DNA of 64,000 nt, taken from CBDBON01 sp965208395. Lineage in GTDB: Bacteria; Chloroflexota; Dehalococcoidia; Lucifugimonadales; CBDBON01. Positions within the stretch are counted from its first letter, which is position 1; the number at the start of each line of letters is the position of its first letter. The stretch spans positions 1,426,001 through 1,490,000 of the forward strand of contig CBDBON010000003.1 in assembly GCA_965208395.1 (NCBI GenBank). Direction: 5' to 3'. Positions 57,186-64,000 of this stretch are shown here, in pieces. Below the pieces are notes generated by a model. That model saw only the letters and a program-made list of their open reading frames with translations. It was not told the origin of the DNA and made no database searches. A program made the position numbers and the translations under genes.

Positions 57186-59201
57186 TCAGCACGGCGCTTC
57201 CGAGCTCTCGGGCCCGCGCGGATTCAGCTCCCACTGCCACTCGACTCCTTCGTTCTTGGGAGTCCTGATGACCGACCTGGACTTCAGGACGTAGACCACG
57301 TACTCGATGGTATCTTCCGCGCATATACCGCAGAAGCCGTACTGGCTCGTCAGACGCCTCGCGATGTCGCCGCGCCGCCGACGCCACTCCACCCTCTGCT
57401 TGGCAAACCTGGGCATCGTGAGCGAGCGTTCCAGCTGGCGTCGCGTCGGCAGGAGGCGAGCCTCCATCGCCGCCTTCAACCGAGGCTCGATCGAGTAGTC
57501 GTAGGAGACTCCCCTCTCTTTCAGGCGCGTGTAGAAGTCGTGCATCTCGCCACGGAACGTCCCTCGCCTCCTGTCCGGGACTCCCGCGTGCTTCTCCATC
57601 TCGCGCATCTCGCGGCTGTTGGCTCCACCGCCGGAGAGATGCTCTTCCACGGCGCCCAGGTATTCGGCCTGGAGCTCCAGCACGCTCTCTTCGAAGCTCG
57701 GCGTAGAGGCCTTCTGCACGGCGTCTATCGCCCGCCGGTTGTGCTCCTGGACCGTGTCCTTCATCAGGTCTATGTACCTGATGTGGCCAGCATCATCCAG
57801 GGCGACGTGCTCACGCAGCCCCTCCCACAGGCTGTTCAACCCGCTGAGTGGCGACACGCAGCAGACGTTCTGAGACGCGGCCACCGCGCTCAGGCGGTTC
57901 ATCACGTAGCGGGGCGATATGCCCTCCATTCCCTCGTTCGCGTGGTGTCTCTTCATCTCCACCACGTCCTGGCTGCTGTAGTGAGGGAGCGCCTCTCCGT
58001 CGTACAGCCGGAGCTTGTCGAGGAGAGACATCCCCTGTGTCGAAGGGGGTTCCAGGCGGGAGAGCACGGAGAAGATGCTCATGGCCGGCAGGGTGAGCGG
58101 CGAGATGTGGGTGCCCTGCAGCCCGCTCTCCCTCACCATCTTCTCGTATATCTTCACCTCGTTGTGAACGCCCAGGTTGTACGGCATCTGAATTGTGACG
58201 AGCCGATCGCTCAGCGCCTCTGAATGCTCGTCCGCCGTAAAGGTCTTGAAGTCTCCCTCGTTGGAGTGGCCGATGATCACCTCGTCCGCATAGACAGAGC
58301 CGAACCGCTCCATCTTGATCAGCCTCTCCTGAGCGACGCCCAGCAGCGCCGTCAGCAGGTGCTTGTCCGCCTTGAATATCTCCACGAACTCCATCAGCCC
58401 CCGGTTGGCGACGTTGAGCTCGCCGTCCAGCCGGAAGGCGTTTCCGGCCACCTCCAGCCTGTCCCCGTCCAGGCGTGTCGTATCGACGCTTCCGACGAGC
58501 AGGGAGGCGTCGGACGGATTTGGATTCGTGGCCACGTAGTAGCCTATGCCCACCGCCTCGTACTCGGAGAAGACCACTCTCTCCACAGGCATCTCCGAGA
58601 TGCGGCCGTTGTAGGAGGTCCGAAGCAGGTAGCGGCATCTGGGACACAGGTCGCCCTCGATGTAGACCCCGTACTCCTCCATCAGCCCGGCCCGCATCTG
58701 GTGCGGAATCAGATGGAGAGGCTCCTCCTGCATGGGGCAGCCCTTGATCGCGTAGGCGGTGCCCTCAGGCGTCCGGGAGAACCGCTCCAGGGCCGACTTG
58801 ATCAGCGCCACCAGCGTCGACTTACCGCTCGCGGGAGGACCGAGCAGGAGCAGAATCCTCTTGCGGTCCTGCAGTCGCTTGGCCGAGGACCCGAAGTGCT
58901 GGACGATCCGGTCTATAGGCCCGCCCATGCCGAAGAGCTCACTCGAGAACAGATCGTATACCGTCTCGCCCGTCGGCGACTCGCCGACACCCTCCGCGAG
59001 GATCGCGTCGTACACCATGCTGTGAGAGAGGCGCGAGACCTCCGGAGCCTTCACGACAAGCTTGAGATAGTCCGCGAAGGTCCCCTCCCAACTGAATCGT
59101 TCCGCCTCCCGCTCCGCCTCCTCCAGCAGATCGGAGATCGAGCGCCTGGCGCGGCCATCCTTCGCTACCGACGCCAGGGCACGAGCGTCCTCTCTAGGCA
59201 A
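57186..59201 (-). CDS. prkA: PrkA-family serine protein kinase
   Basis: A 671-aa protein with an N-terminal AAA-type domain (Walker A LLGPPASGKST, about residue 120) and the PrkA C-terminal region. Family marks include FADYLKLV, HLIPHQMRAGLMEEYGVYIEG, CPRCRY, ATNPNPSDASLLVGSVD, NRGLMEFVEIFKADKHLL and IIGHSNEGDF. PrkA/YeaG acts in stress, sporulation or nitrogen-starvation responses and is often beside yeaH/spoVR genes. None is seen here. The start is TTG 59201 by homology, with a G-rich upstream segment; uncertain by several codons. A short membrane peptide may follow. Confidence 0.92.
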   Translation of the reverse strand: MPREDARALASVAKDGRARRSISDLLEEAEREAERFSWEGTFADYLKLVVKAPEVSRLSHSMVYDAILAEGVGESPTGETVYDLFSSELFGMGGPIDRIVQHFGSSAKRLQDRKRILLLLGPPASGKSTLVALIKSALERFSRTPEGTAYAIKGCPMQEEPLHLIPHQMRAGLMEEYGVYIEGDLCPRCRYLLRTSYNGRISEMPVERVVFSEYEAVGIGYYVATNPNPSDASLLVGSVDTTRLDGDRLEVAGNAFRLDGELNVANRGLMEFVEIFKADKHLLTALLGVAQERLIKMERFGSVYADEVIIGHSNEGDFKTFTADEHSEALSDRLVTIQMPYNLGVHNEVKIYEKMVRESGLQGTHISPLTLPAMSIFSVLSRLEPPSTQGMSLLDKLRLYDGEALPHYSSQDVVEMKRHHANEGMEGISPRYVMNRLSAVAASQNVCCVSPLSGLNSLWEGLREHVALDDAGHIRYIDLMKDTVQEHNRRAIDAVQKASTPSFEESVLELQAEYLGAVEEHLSGGGANSREMREMEKHAGVPDRRRGTFRGEMHDFYTRLKERGVSYDYSIEPRLKAAMEARLLPTRRQLERSLTMPRFAKQRVEWRRRRGDIARRLTSQYGFCGICAEDTIEYVVYVLKSRSVIRTPKNEGVEWQWELNPRGPESSEAPC

Positions 59202-59225
59202 AGCACAACCCCCGTCGACACTGAG

Positions 59226-59282
59226 ACGAAGGGGCTGAAGGCGGAGCCGTCACAGTGCGTCTCCGACTCCAGCCCCTCGTTT
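59226..59282. terminator. Long hairpin between the membrane-protein gene and prkA
   Basis: ACGAAGGGGCTG (59226-59237) pairs with CAGCCCCTCGT (59270-59280), 11 bp with one bulge, around a loop of about 32 nt that can fold itself; TT follows on the plus strand. On the minus strand it would lie in the prkA 5' region. Confidence 0.4.
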
Positions 59283-59314
59283 CTACCGGGCCGGTTCCGG
59301 GTCAGTCCCGGACT

Positions 59315-59908
59315 CTAGAACCTGGTGACCTCTATTATCGTCGTGAGGATCGCCCATCCGATCAGCGCGACGGCGAGGGAGCCTAGGAGCAGGAACCACC
59401 CGGCCACCAGTCGGAGCACGCTGAATGGCACCGTCAGATAGAAGAAGACCAGCGCGGCCAGCACGGAGAGTATCAGCGTCGCCGCGGACAGGGCTATCCA
59501 TACCGCCTCGCCGTACGGAGGGGCCAGCGTAATCGCGAAGAACAGGAATGTCACGGCGGTGCCCACCGCGAGGAAGGCGCTGTACAGTCCTATTGCCCGC
59601 TCCTCGTAGTCCCAGATACCCGCCGCTCCGACGCCCACCGCGTAAGCGGCCCACGTGATGATGAGCATCTTCATGATCGTCAGCTCGGCCAGGGGATTGG
59701 CGTCGCGGGCGTCGCCCCCGAGCTCCGCCATTAGCTCCAGGTTGTTCCCGATGAGTACCATCGGCTCCATCACGATTGTGAGCAGCGCGGCCAGCCCAAG
59801 CGCCGCCACGAAGGCTCCCACCGTGCGCCCGTCGGAGTACAGCCCCAAGAAATTCCACGACTGGGCGAATAGCGCTCCTCCTAAGAGAATAAAGGCCAAT
59901 CCTTCCAT
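59315..59908 (-). CDS. Six-helix membrane protein, AmiS/UreI-like in outline
   Basis: A 197-aa hydrophobic protein with about six helices. The order of helices and the segments LYSAFLAVGTAVTF and the final VAGWFLLLGSLAVALIGWAIL resemble AmiS/UreI channel proteins (urea or short amides). I see no decisive signature, and no urease or amidase gene is nearby, so treat it as an unassigned membrane protein. ATG 59908 has an excellent AAAGGAGG. It is followed by prkA after 113 nt with a hairpin between. Confidence 0.55.
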   Translation of the reverse strand: MEGLAFILLGGALFAQSWNFLGLYSDGRTVGAFVAALGLAALLTIVMEPMVLIGNNLELMAELGGDARDANPLAELTIMKMLIITWAAYAVGVGAAGIWDYEERAIGLYSAFLAVGTAVTFLFFAITLAPPYGEAVWIALSAATLILSVLAALVFFYLTVPFSVLRLVAGWFLLLGSLAVALIGWAILTTIIEVTRF

Positions 59909-60062
59909 GTCGCCTCCTTTTCCAACTTGCTCAAAAGAGTAGCCACTGATTCCGCAGCGTGTTCAAGACCCGGCTCTGTCCAGTGACCCGCCTCTAATTT
60001 GACACGTTTCCCGCAGCCTGTCTAGTGGGAATCGACAGGTACCGACTGATCACTGCCGGACG

Positions 60063-61001
60063 CTAAATGGCGTCCAACCGCTCTAGGAGATCGGCGGAGA
60101 GCTCGATGGTGGACGCCTCCGCGTTACCCGTAACCTGCTCGGGCCGGCTCGCGCCGACTATCACCGAGGTTACCGCGGGTCTGGACAGGGCCCAGGCTAT
60201 GACAAGCTGCGTGGGCTCGCATCCCGTCTCCGTCGCCATCGACCTCAGCGCCTCCGTCTTCTCGAAGGACTCGTCGGTCCAGTATGTCTCCTTCGCCCGC
60301 TGGGCGTGGCGGGAGGCCATGTGGCTGTCGGCGGACGGTCCTCTCTCCTGTCTGTAGCGCCCGGTCAGAACACCGCCCATGAGCAGCTGATAGGGGATGA
60401 CCGATACTCGCTCGTCGAGACAGAGAGGGAACAGCTCTCGCTCTATCTCCCTGCGGCTGAAGTTGTACTCCGGCTGCACCGACTCGAAGCGCTCCAGGCA
60501 CAGCCTGTCACTCGTCCACAACGCCTTCGCCAGCTGCCACGCGGCGAAGTTCGAGCAGCCCAAATACCTGATCTTGCCCTGGCGCACCATCCCGTCCAGC
60601 GTGCCCAGCGTCTCCTCGAGCGGAGTCTCCGGGTCCCAGTAGTGGACTTGATAGAGATCGACATAGTCGGTGTCCAGGCGGCGAAGGCTCGCCTCCACGG
60701 CCTCCACCAGGTGCTTGCGGGAGAGCCCCCGATCGTTGACGCCGGGCCCTGTTGGGATGAAGCCTTTGGTGCCTATGACGAAGTCGTGGCGTCGGCCCTT
60801 GACGGCCCGGCCCACCACGCTTTCGGACAGCCCGTCGTGGTAAGCGTCGGCCGTATCGATGAAGTTGATCCCGCACTCATGCGCGCGGTCGACTACGCCT
60901 GTCGCCCGGCGGTCGTCGACGTATCCGGCGCCGAACATGTTGGTGCCCAGACAGACTCTGGAGACCTTGAGACCGGTGCGGCCGAGACCTGCGTACTCCA
61001 T
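60063..61001 (-). CDS. Aldo/keto reductase
   Basis: A 312-aa TIM-barrel NADPH-dependent oxidoreductase. The catalytic tetrad is D49 and Y54 (FIDTADAYHDG), K79 (VIGTKG) and H120 (LYQVHYWD). The C-terminal NADPH segment VTSVIVGASRPEQV is typical of the YajO/YhdN/Tas group. It begins 34 nt after E2 of the dehydrogenase complex on the same strand and so may belong to that operon. The substrate is unknown. Confidence 0.9.
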   Translation of the reverse strand: MEYAGLGRTGLKVSRVCLGTNMFGAGYVDDRRATGVVDRAHECGINFIDTADAYHDGLSESVVGRAVKGRRHDFVIGTKGFIPTGPGVNDRGLSRKHLVEAVEASLRRLDTDYVDLYQVHYWDPETPLEETLGTLDGMVRQGKIRYLGCSNFAAWQLAKALWTSDRLCLERFESVQPEYNFSRREIERELFPLCLDERVSVIPYQLLMGGVLTGRYRQERGPSADSHMASRHAQRAKETYWTDESFEKTEALRSMATETGCEPTQLVIAWALSRPAVTSVIVGASRPEQVTGNAEASTIELSADLLERLDAI

Positions 61002-61035
61002 GCGATCAACCGTGCGGCGATGTGCGGCCCTGCCG

Positions 61036-62205
61036 CTATTTGAAGAGCCGGACGGGACGCTCGACCATCTGCTGGAAGCGGCGGAGGAAGGCCGCCGCCA
61101 CCGCGCCGTCCACCACCTGATGATCTGCCGTCAGGCTGACCGTCATCATCTCCCGAACCACCACCTCCCTGTCCCTGACCACCGGCTTCTCCAGTGATCT
61201 ACCCACTCCCAGGATCGCGCTCTGGCCGCGGTTCAGTATCGGCGTGAAGGCGTCCACCGTGCCGAGTATGCTGATCGTAAAGGTGCCCCCCAGCACCTCG
61301 TCGGGCATCAGCCGGCCGCCGCGCGCCTTGTCGGCCAGCTCGGCCGCCTCGGCCGATAGCTGGGAGATGGTCTTCCCGCCGACGTCGCGAACGACCGGGA
61401 CGATGAGGCCGTCGTCGAGTGCGACGGCGAAGCCGATGTTTGCCTCGTCGAAATAGAGGACCTCTCCATCCCATAGCACTGTATTGATCTGGGGGACACG
61501 CCGCAGCGCTTCCGCCGAGGCCTTCATTAGGACGTGGCCGAGCGTCACCGAGAGGCCCGACTCCCTTGACAGCTCCCGCCGCAATCTCTGCGCCTCCGTG
61601 ACGTCTATCTCCAGGGCGTATGAGAGCTGTGCGCTCGTCGTGATGCTCGACAGCATGTGCTCCGCGACCGCCTTGCGCATGCCCGCCAGGGGCACAGACC
61701 TCGACGGTGTGGGCAGACCGGGAGGCGTCCTGGAGGCCCGATCCCGCTCCGCGTGGGCGCGCACGTCGGCCTCCACCACCCTGCCGCGCGGCCCGGTCGC
61801 GGTGACCTCCGACAGCTCAACGCCCAGCTTGGCGGCCAGCTTCCGCGCGCCCGGCGTCGACGGTACGACGTCTCCTCTTGCCGCCGCCCGCCGTCGGCCC
61901 GGCGCGGATGGAGGCGCCGCGCTCGGCGCGGCCGCGGCTGGCGGCTGCGCGGCTGCTGGCGGCTCCTCTCCCTCCGCCAGAACGTAGCCGATGAGCCCAT
62001 CGACCGGTACGGTCGCTCCCGCCTCGACCGCAGGATGGAAAAACCCGCTGTCGATCGCCTCCAGGTCGTAGTTGACCTTCTCCGTCTCGATCTCGGCGAT
62101 CACCTCGCCCTGAGCGACCGGATCTCCCATCGACTTCGCCAGACTGGCGACCGTGCCCTCGATCATGAAGTCGCCCAGCCTCGGCATTACGATCGGTGTA
62201 GCCAT
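61036..62205 (-). CDS. Dihydrolipoamide acyltransferase (E2) of a 2-oxoacid/acetoin dehydrogenase complex
   Basis: A 389-aa protein with one N-terminal lipoyl domain (lipoyl lysine K43 in EIETEKVNY), an Ala/Pro linker (about 80-112), a peripheral subunit-binding domain (PGARKLAAKLGVELSEV, about 118-150) and the trimeric acyltransferase core. The catalytic motif is H362 and D366 in TADHQVVDGAV. It is in the order E1alpha-E1beta-E2. Which 2-oxoacid (pyruvate, branched-chain) or acetoin is used cannot be told. No E3 gene is in the window. Confidence 0.93.
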   Translation of the reverse strand: MATPIVMPRLGDFMIEGTVASLAKSMGDPVAQGEVIAEIETEKVNYDLEAIDSGFFHPAVEAGATVPVDGLIGYVLAEGEEPPAAAQPPAAAAPSAAPPSAPGRRRAAARGDVVPSTPGARKLAAKLGVELSEVTATGPRGRVVEADVRAHAERDRASRTPPGLPTPSRSVPLAGMRKAVAEHMLSSITTSAQLSYALEIDVTEAQRLRRELSRESGLSVTLGHVLMKASAEALRRVPQINTVLWDGEVLYFDEANIGFAVALDDGLIVPVVRDVGGKTISQLSAEAAELADKARGGRLMPDEVLGGTFTISILGTVDAFTPILNRGQSAILGVGRSLEKPVVRDREVVVREMMTVSLTADHQVVDGAVAAAFLRRFQQMVERPVRLFK

Positions 62206-62214
62206 AGCTATCCC

Positions 62215-63243
62215 TTAGCCTAGGAGCTCCAGAGCCGCACTGACCACCTTCTCCCTGGACGGGAGGAAGCTCGCCTCCAGAGGCCGGCTGTACGGCACCG
62301 GAGTGTGCGGCGCCGTGACGCGGCGGGGCGGCGCGTCGAGATAGTCGAATGCCTCCTCCGCGGCCAGCGCCGATATGTCCGATGCGACGCTGCACCGTGG
62401 ATAGTCCTCGTCGACGATTACGATGCGGCGAGTCTTCTGCACCGATGTCAGGATGGCCTCGCCGTCCAGCGGAGAGACCGACAGCAGGTCGATCACCTCG
62501 GCCGAATGCCCGCGGCTCTCCAGCTCCTGGGCAGCCTGCAGGCAGACGTGGGTGGTGTACCCGATTCCCACGAGCGTGATCTCGTCTCCCTCTCTGGCGG
62601 TGTGCGCCTCGCCGATCGGAATGGCGTACGGCTCCTCCGGCACGTGCGGCTCGCCGCGGAACCCCATCAGCTGACGGTTGTTGAAGATGATGACCGGATC
62701 GTCGTCGCGGATCGCGGAGATGAACAGCCCCTTGGCCGTGTACGGGTTGGAAGGCACCACGCATTTCAGTCCCGGAAAGTGGGCGAAGACGGAGTAGAGC
62801 GTCTCCGAGTGCTGGGCCGCCGAGTTGGTGCCGGCTCCCGTCCCGGTCATGATCGTGAGCGGCACCTTGACCTTACCGCCGAACATGTAGTGTATCTTCG
62901 CCGCGTTGTTGGTGATCTGGTCCGCGCACACGCCGTAGAAACCCACGTACATCAGATCCACGACCGGGCGAAGTCCAGTAGCCGCCGCGCCCACTCCCGC
63001 GCCGACGAACCCCGCCTCCGATATGGGCGTGTCGCGGATGCGCTCCGCGCCGAACCGGCCGATCAGCCCCTTGGTCAGCCTCATCGGGCCGCCCCAGGCG
63101 TCCTCCTTGCCGGGCCGTCCTGCCCCGCCGGCGACGTCCTCCCCCATCACGATGACTGACGAATCGCGCTCCATCTCCTGGCGGAGCGCTTCGTTGACCG
63201 CCTGGATGTAGCTGAGCTGTCTAACCGCTTGAGCCTGGACCAT
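62215..63243 (-). CDS. 2-oxoacid/acetoin dehydrogenase E1 component, beta subunit
   Basis: A 342-aa transketolase-like subunit. VIVMGEDVAGG, RIRDTPISEAGFVGAGVGAA, GTGAGTNSAAQHSE and VPSNPYTAKGLF are the conserved TPP and dimer contacts. ATG 63243 has AGGAGGT six nucleotides upstream. It overlaps the E1alpha end by 23 nt and is 9 nt before E2. Confidence 0.93.
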   Translation of the reverse strand: MVQAQAVRQLSYIQAVNEALRQEMERDSSVIVMGEDVAGGAGRPGKEDAWGGPMRLTKGLIGRFGAERIRDTPISEAGFVGAGVGAAATGLRPVVDLMYVGFYGVCADQITNNAAKIHYMFGGKVKVPLTIMTGTGAGTNSAAQHSETLYSVFAHFPGLKCVVPSNPYTAKGLFISAIRDDDPVIIFNNRQLMGFRGEPHVPEEPYAIPIGEAHTAREGDEITLVGIGYTTHVCLQAAQELESRGHSAEVIDLLSVSPLDGEAILTSVQKTRRIVIVDEDYPRCSVASDISALAAEEAFDYLDAPPRRVTAPHTPVPYSRPLEASFLPSREKVVSAALELLG

Positions 63244-64000
63244 ACTGGACCTCCTGCCCCGAAACTGCACCGGGCTCGCTGGTGGATACCATCACCTGCT
63301 CGCGCGGATAGGAGACGTATACATCGTCGAACAGCTCTTCTAACTGCGGGAAGGGGCTGTCGTTGGCGAACCTCGTGGCGACGGATACGGCTTCGACCGC
63401 CCGCCGGTCAATCTCGTCGATCTCGGCCTGCGTCGCGTGACCGCCGTCGAGGATGTAAGCCGTCAGGCCGGCAATGCAGTCCCGTTCCTGGTAGTACGCC
63501 TCCTCCTCCTCCGTCCGGTAGCCCAGCGGGTTGTCAGCCCCGAAGTGGCCCTGGTACCGGTATGTCTGGGCCTCTATCAGCGTCGGTCCGCCGCCCGCAC
63601 GGGCCCGCCTCACCGCCTCGCCGCCCACCTCGAACATCTCCAGCGCCGACTGCCCGTCGGCCAGCACCCCCGGCATGTCGTACCCGGCCGCGCGGTTCGA
63701 TACCGATGCGCCCGCGATGGCGTACTCGAACGGCGTCGACTCGGCGTACCGGTTGTTCTCACAGACGAAGATGACCGGCAGCTTCCAGATGCTCGCCAGG
63801 TTCATCGCCTCGTGCAGGCTCCCCTGGTTCGCCGCGCCGTCCCCGAAGAACACGACGCTCACCTGGTCGGTGCCCTTCACCTTGGCGCTCAGCGCGGCGC
63901 CCGTCGCCACGGGTATGTTCGACCCGACCACGCCGTTGGCGCCGAGCATCCCCTTGTTCATGTCGGCGATGTGCATCGTGCCGCCCTTGCCCTTGTTCGT
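63221..64000 (-). CDS. 2-oxoacid/acetoin dehydrogenase E1 component, alpha subunit (partial, N-terminus outside)
   Basis: The last 259 codons are in the window. The frame is open at base 64000 and reads NKGKGGTMHIADM, the family's pre-TPP segment. The TPP/Mg motif is GDGAANQGSLHEAMN...CENN. EAQTYRYQGHFGAD is the phosphorylation-loop-like region. Its 3' end overlaps the E1beta start, indicating coupling. Confidence 0.92.
   Translation of the reverse strand, partial: TNKGKGGTMHIADMNKGMLGANGVVGSNIPVATGAALSAKVKGTDQVSVVFFGDGAANQGSLHEAMNLASIWKLPVIFVCENNRYAESTPFEYAIAGASVSNRAAGYDMPGVLADGQSALEMFEVGGEAVRRARAGGGPTLIEAQTYRYQGHFGADNPLGYRTEEEEAYYQERDCIAGLTAYILDGGHATQAEIDEIDRRAVEAVSVATRFANDSPFPQLEELFDDVYVSYPREQVMVSTSEPGAVSGQEVQYGPGSSG

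Noticed and set aside
57184..57188. Selenocysteine at the prkA UGA
   Set aside because: PrkA needs no Sec at its end, and no SECIS-like hairpin with the expected loop was seen. Readthrough or a separate peptide is simpler.

Overview
The window is a gene-dense, GC-rich stretch of bacterial chromosome with short gaps, frequent GTG/TTG starts and purine-rich ribosome binding sites. The gene content points to Chloroflexota, probably the Dehalococcoidia/SAR202 side. The clearest sign is a giant membrane protein (20635-25071, minus) joining a PMT-type glycosyltransferase to the DUF2298 'YYY' module known from Chloroflexi and archaea. An EF-P with a non-proline loop, several class-IV aminotransferase paralogs and a split methylmalonyl-CoA mutase also fit. 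This placement is inference; there is no rRNA in the window. No prophage, transposase, CRISPR array or intact restriction or defence locus was seen.

Layout. 1-3956: the tail of a transporter binding protein, a D-2-hydroxyacid dehydrogenase, and, from a back-to-back divergent promoter, a GSAM-like class-III aminotransferase plus a DegT/AHBA-type aminotransferase. 4007-11176: a complete F1Fo ATP synthase operon (AtpZ/I-like, a, c, b, delta, alpha, gamma, beta, epsilon) with a strong hairpin after the c-subunit gene and a palindromic repeat between b and delta. 11265-13232: an NAD(P)-binding epimerase-like gene divergent from a threonine dehydratase. 13279-15961: tRNA-Gly, then a CoA-transferase and a crotonase that look less GC-rich. 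16107-18657: an ECF sigma factor with an overlapping membrane-anchored vWA protein. 18839-27000: a TPP enzyme, the giant fusion protein and two tandem class-IV aminotransferases. 27136-30734: two tRNA-Ser genes, dprA and topA.

30748-32517 holds the most unusual locus: a phosphoribosyltransferase-GTP cyclohydrolase I fusion divergent from a YhhQ-type queuosine-precursor transporter, which has a roughly 150-nt hairpin-rich leader. 32625-38789 carries xerC/D, aroQ, an M24 peptidase, efp, xseA, xseB, a PHP phosphoesterase and a third, internally shortened class-IV aminotransferase, most of them nearly touching. 39010-44771: pyrG, a lone FtsX-type permease, and rho behind a long leader. 44946-48674 (minus): a propionate/methylmalonyl unit (mutase large subunit, acyl-CoA dehydrogenase, epimerase, B12 subunit). 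48769-52178: a methyltransferase, ruvB, and a Fur-family regulator with a Ni/Co-type transporter. 52420-56036 (minus): a heterodimeric ABC exporter with one degenerate ATP site. 56293-59908: rimI carrying a palindromic-repeat insert, a possible 45-aa membrane peptide, prkA and a six-helix membrane protein. 60063-64000 (minus): E1alpha, E1beta and E2 of a 2-oxoacid/acetoin dehydrogenase followed by an aldo-keto reductase.

The metabolic picture is an aerobic heterotroph: an ATP synthase, acyl-CoA and propionyl-CoA oxidation, a 2-oxoacid dehydrogenase, amino-acid deamination and transamination, and housekeeping DNA and RNA functions. All coordinates, alignments and promoter assignments were made by eye. 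Promoter and hairpin calls are weaker than the protein calls.
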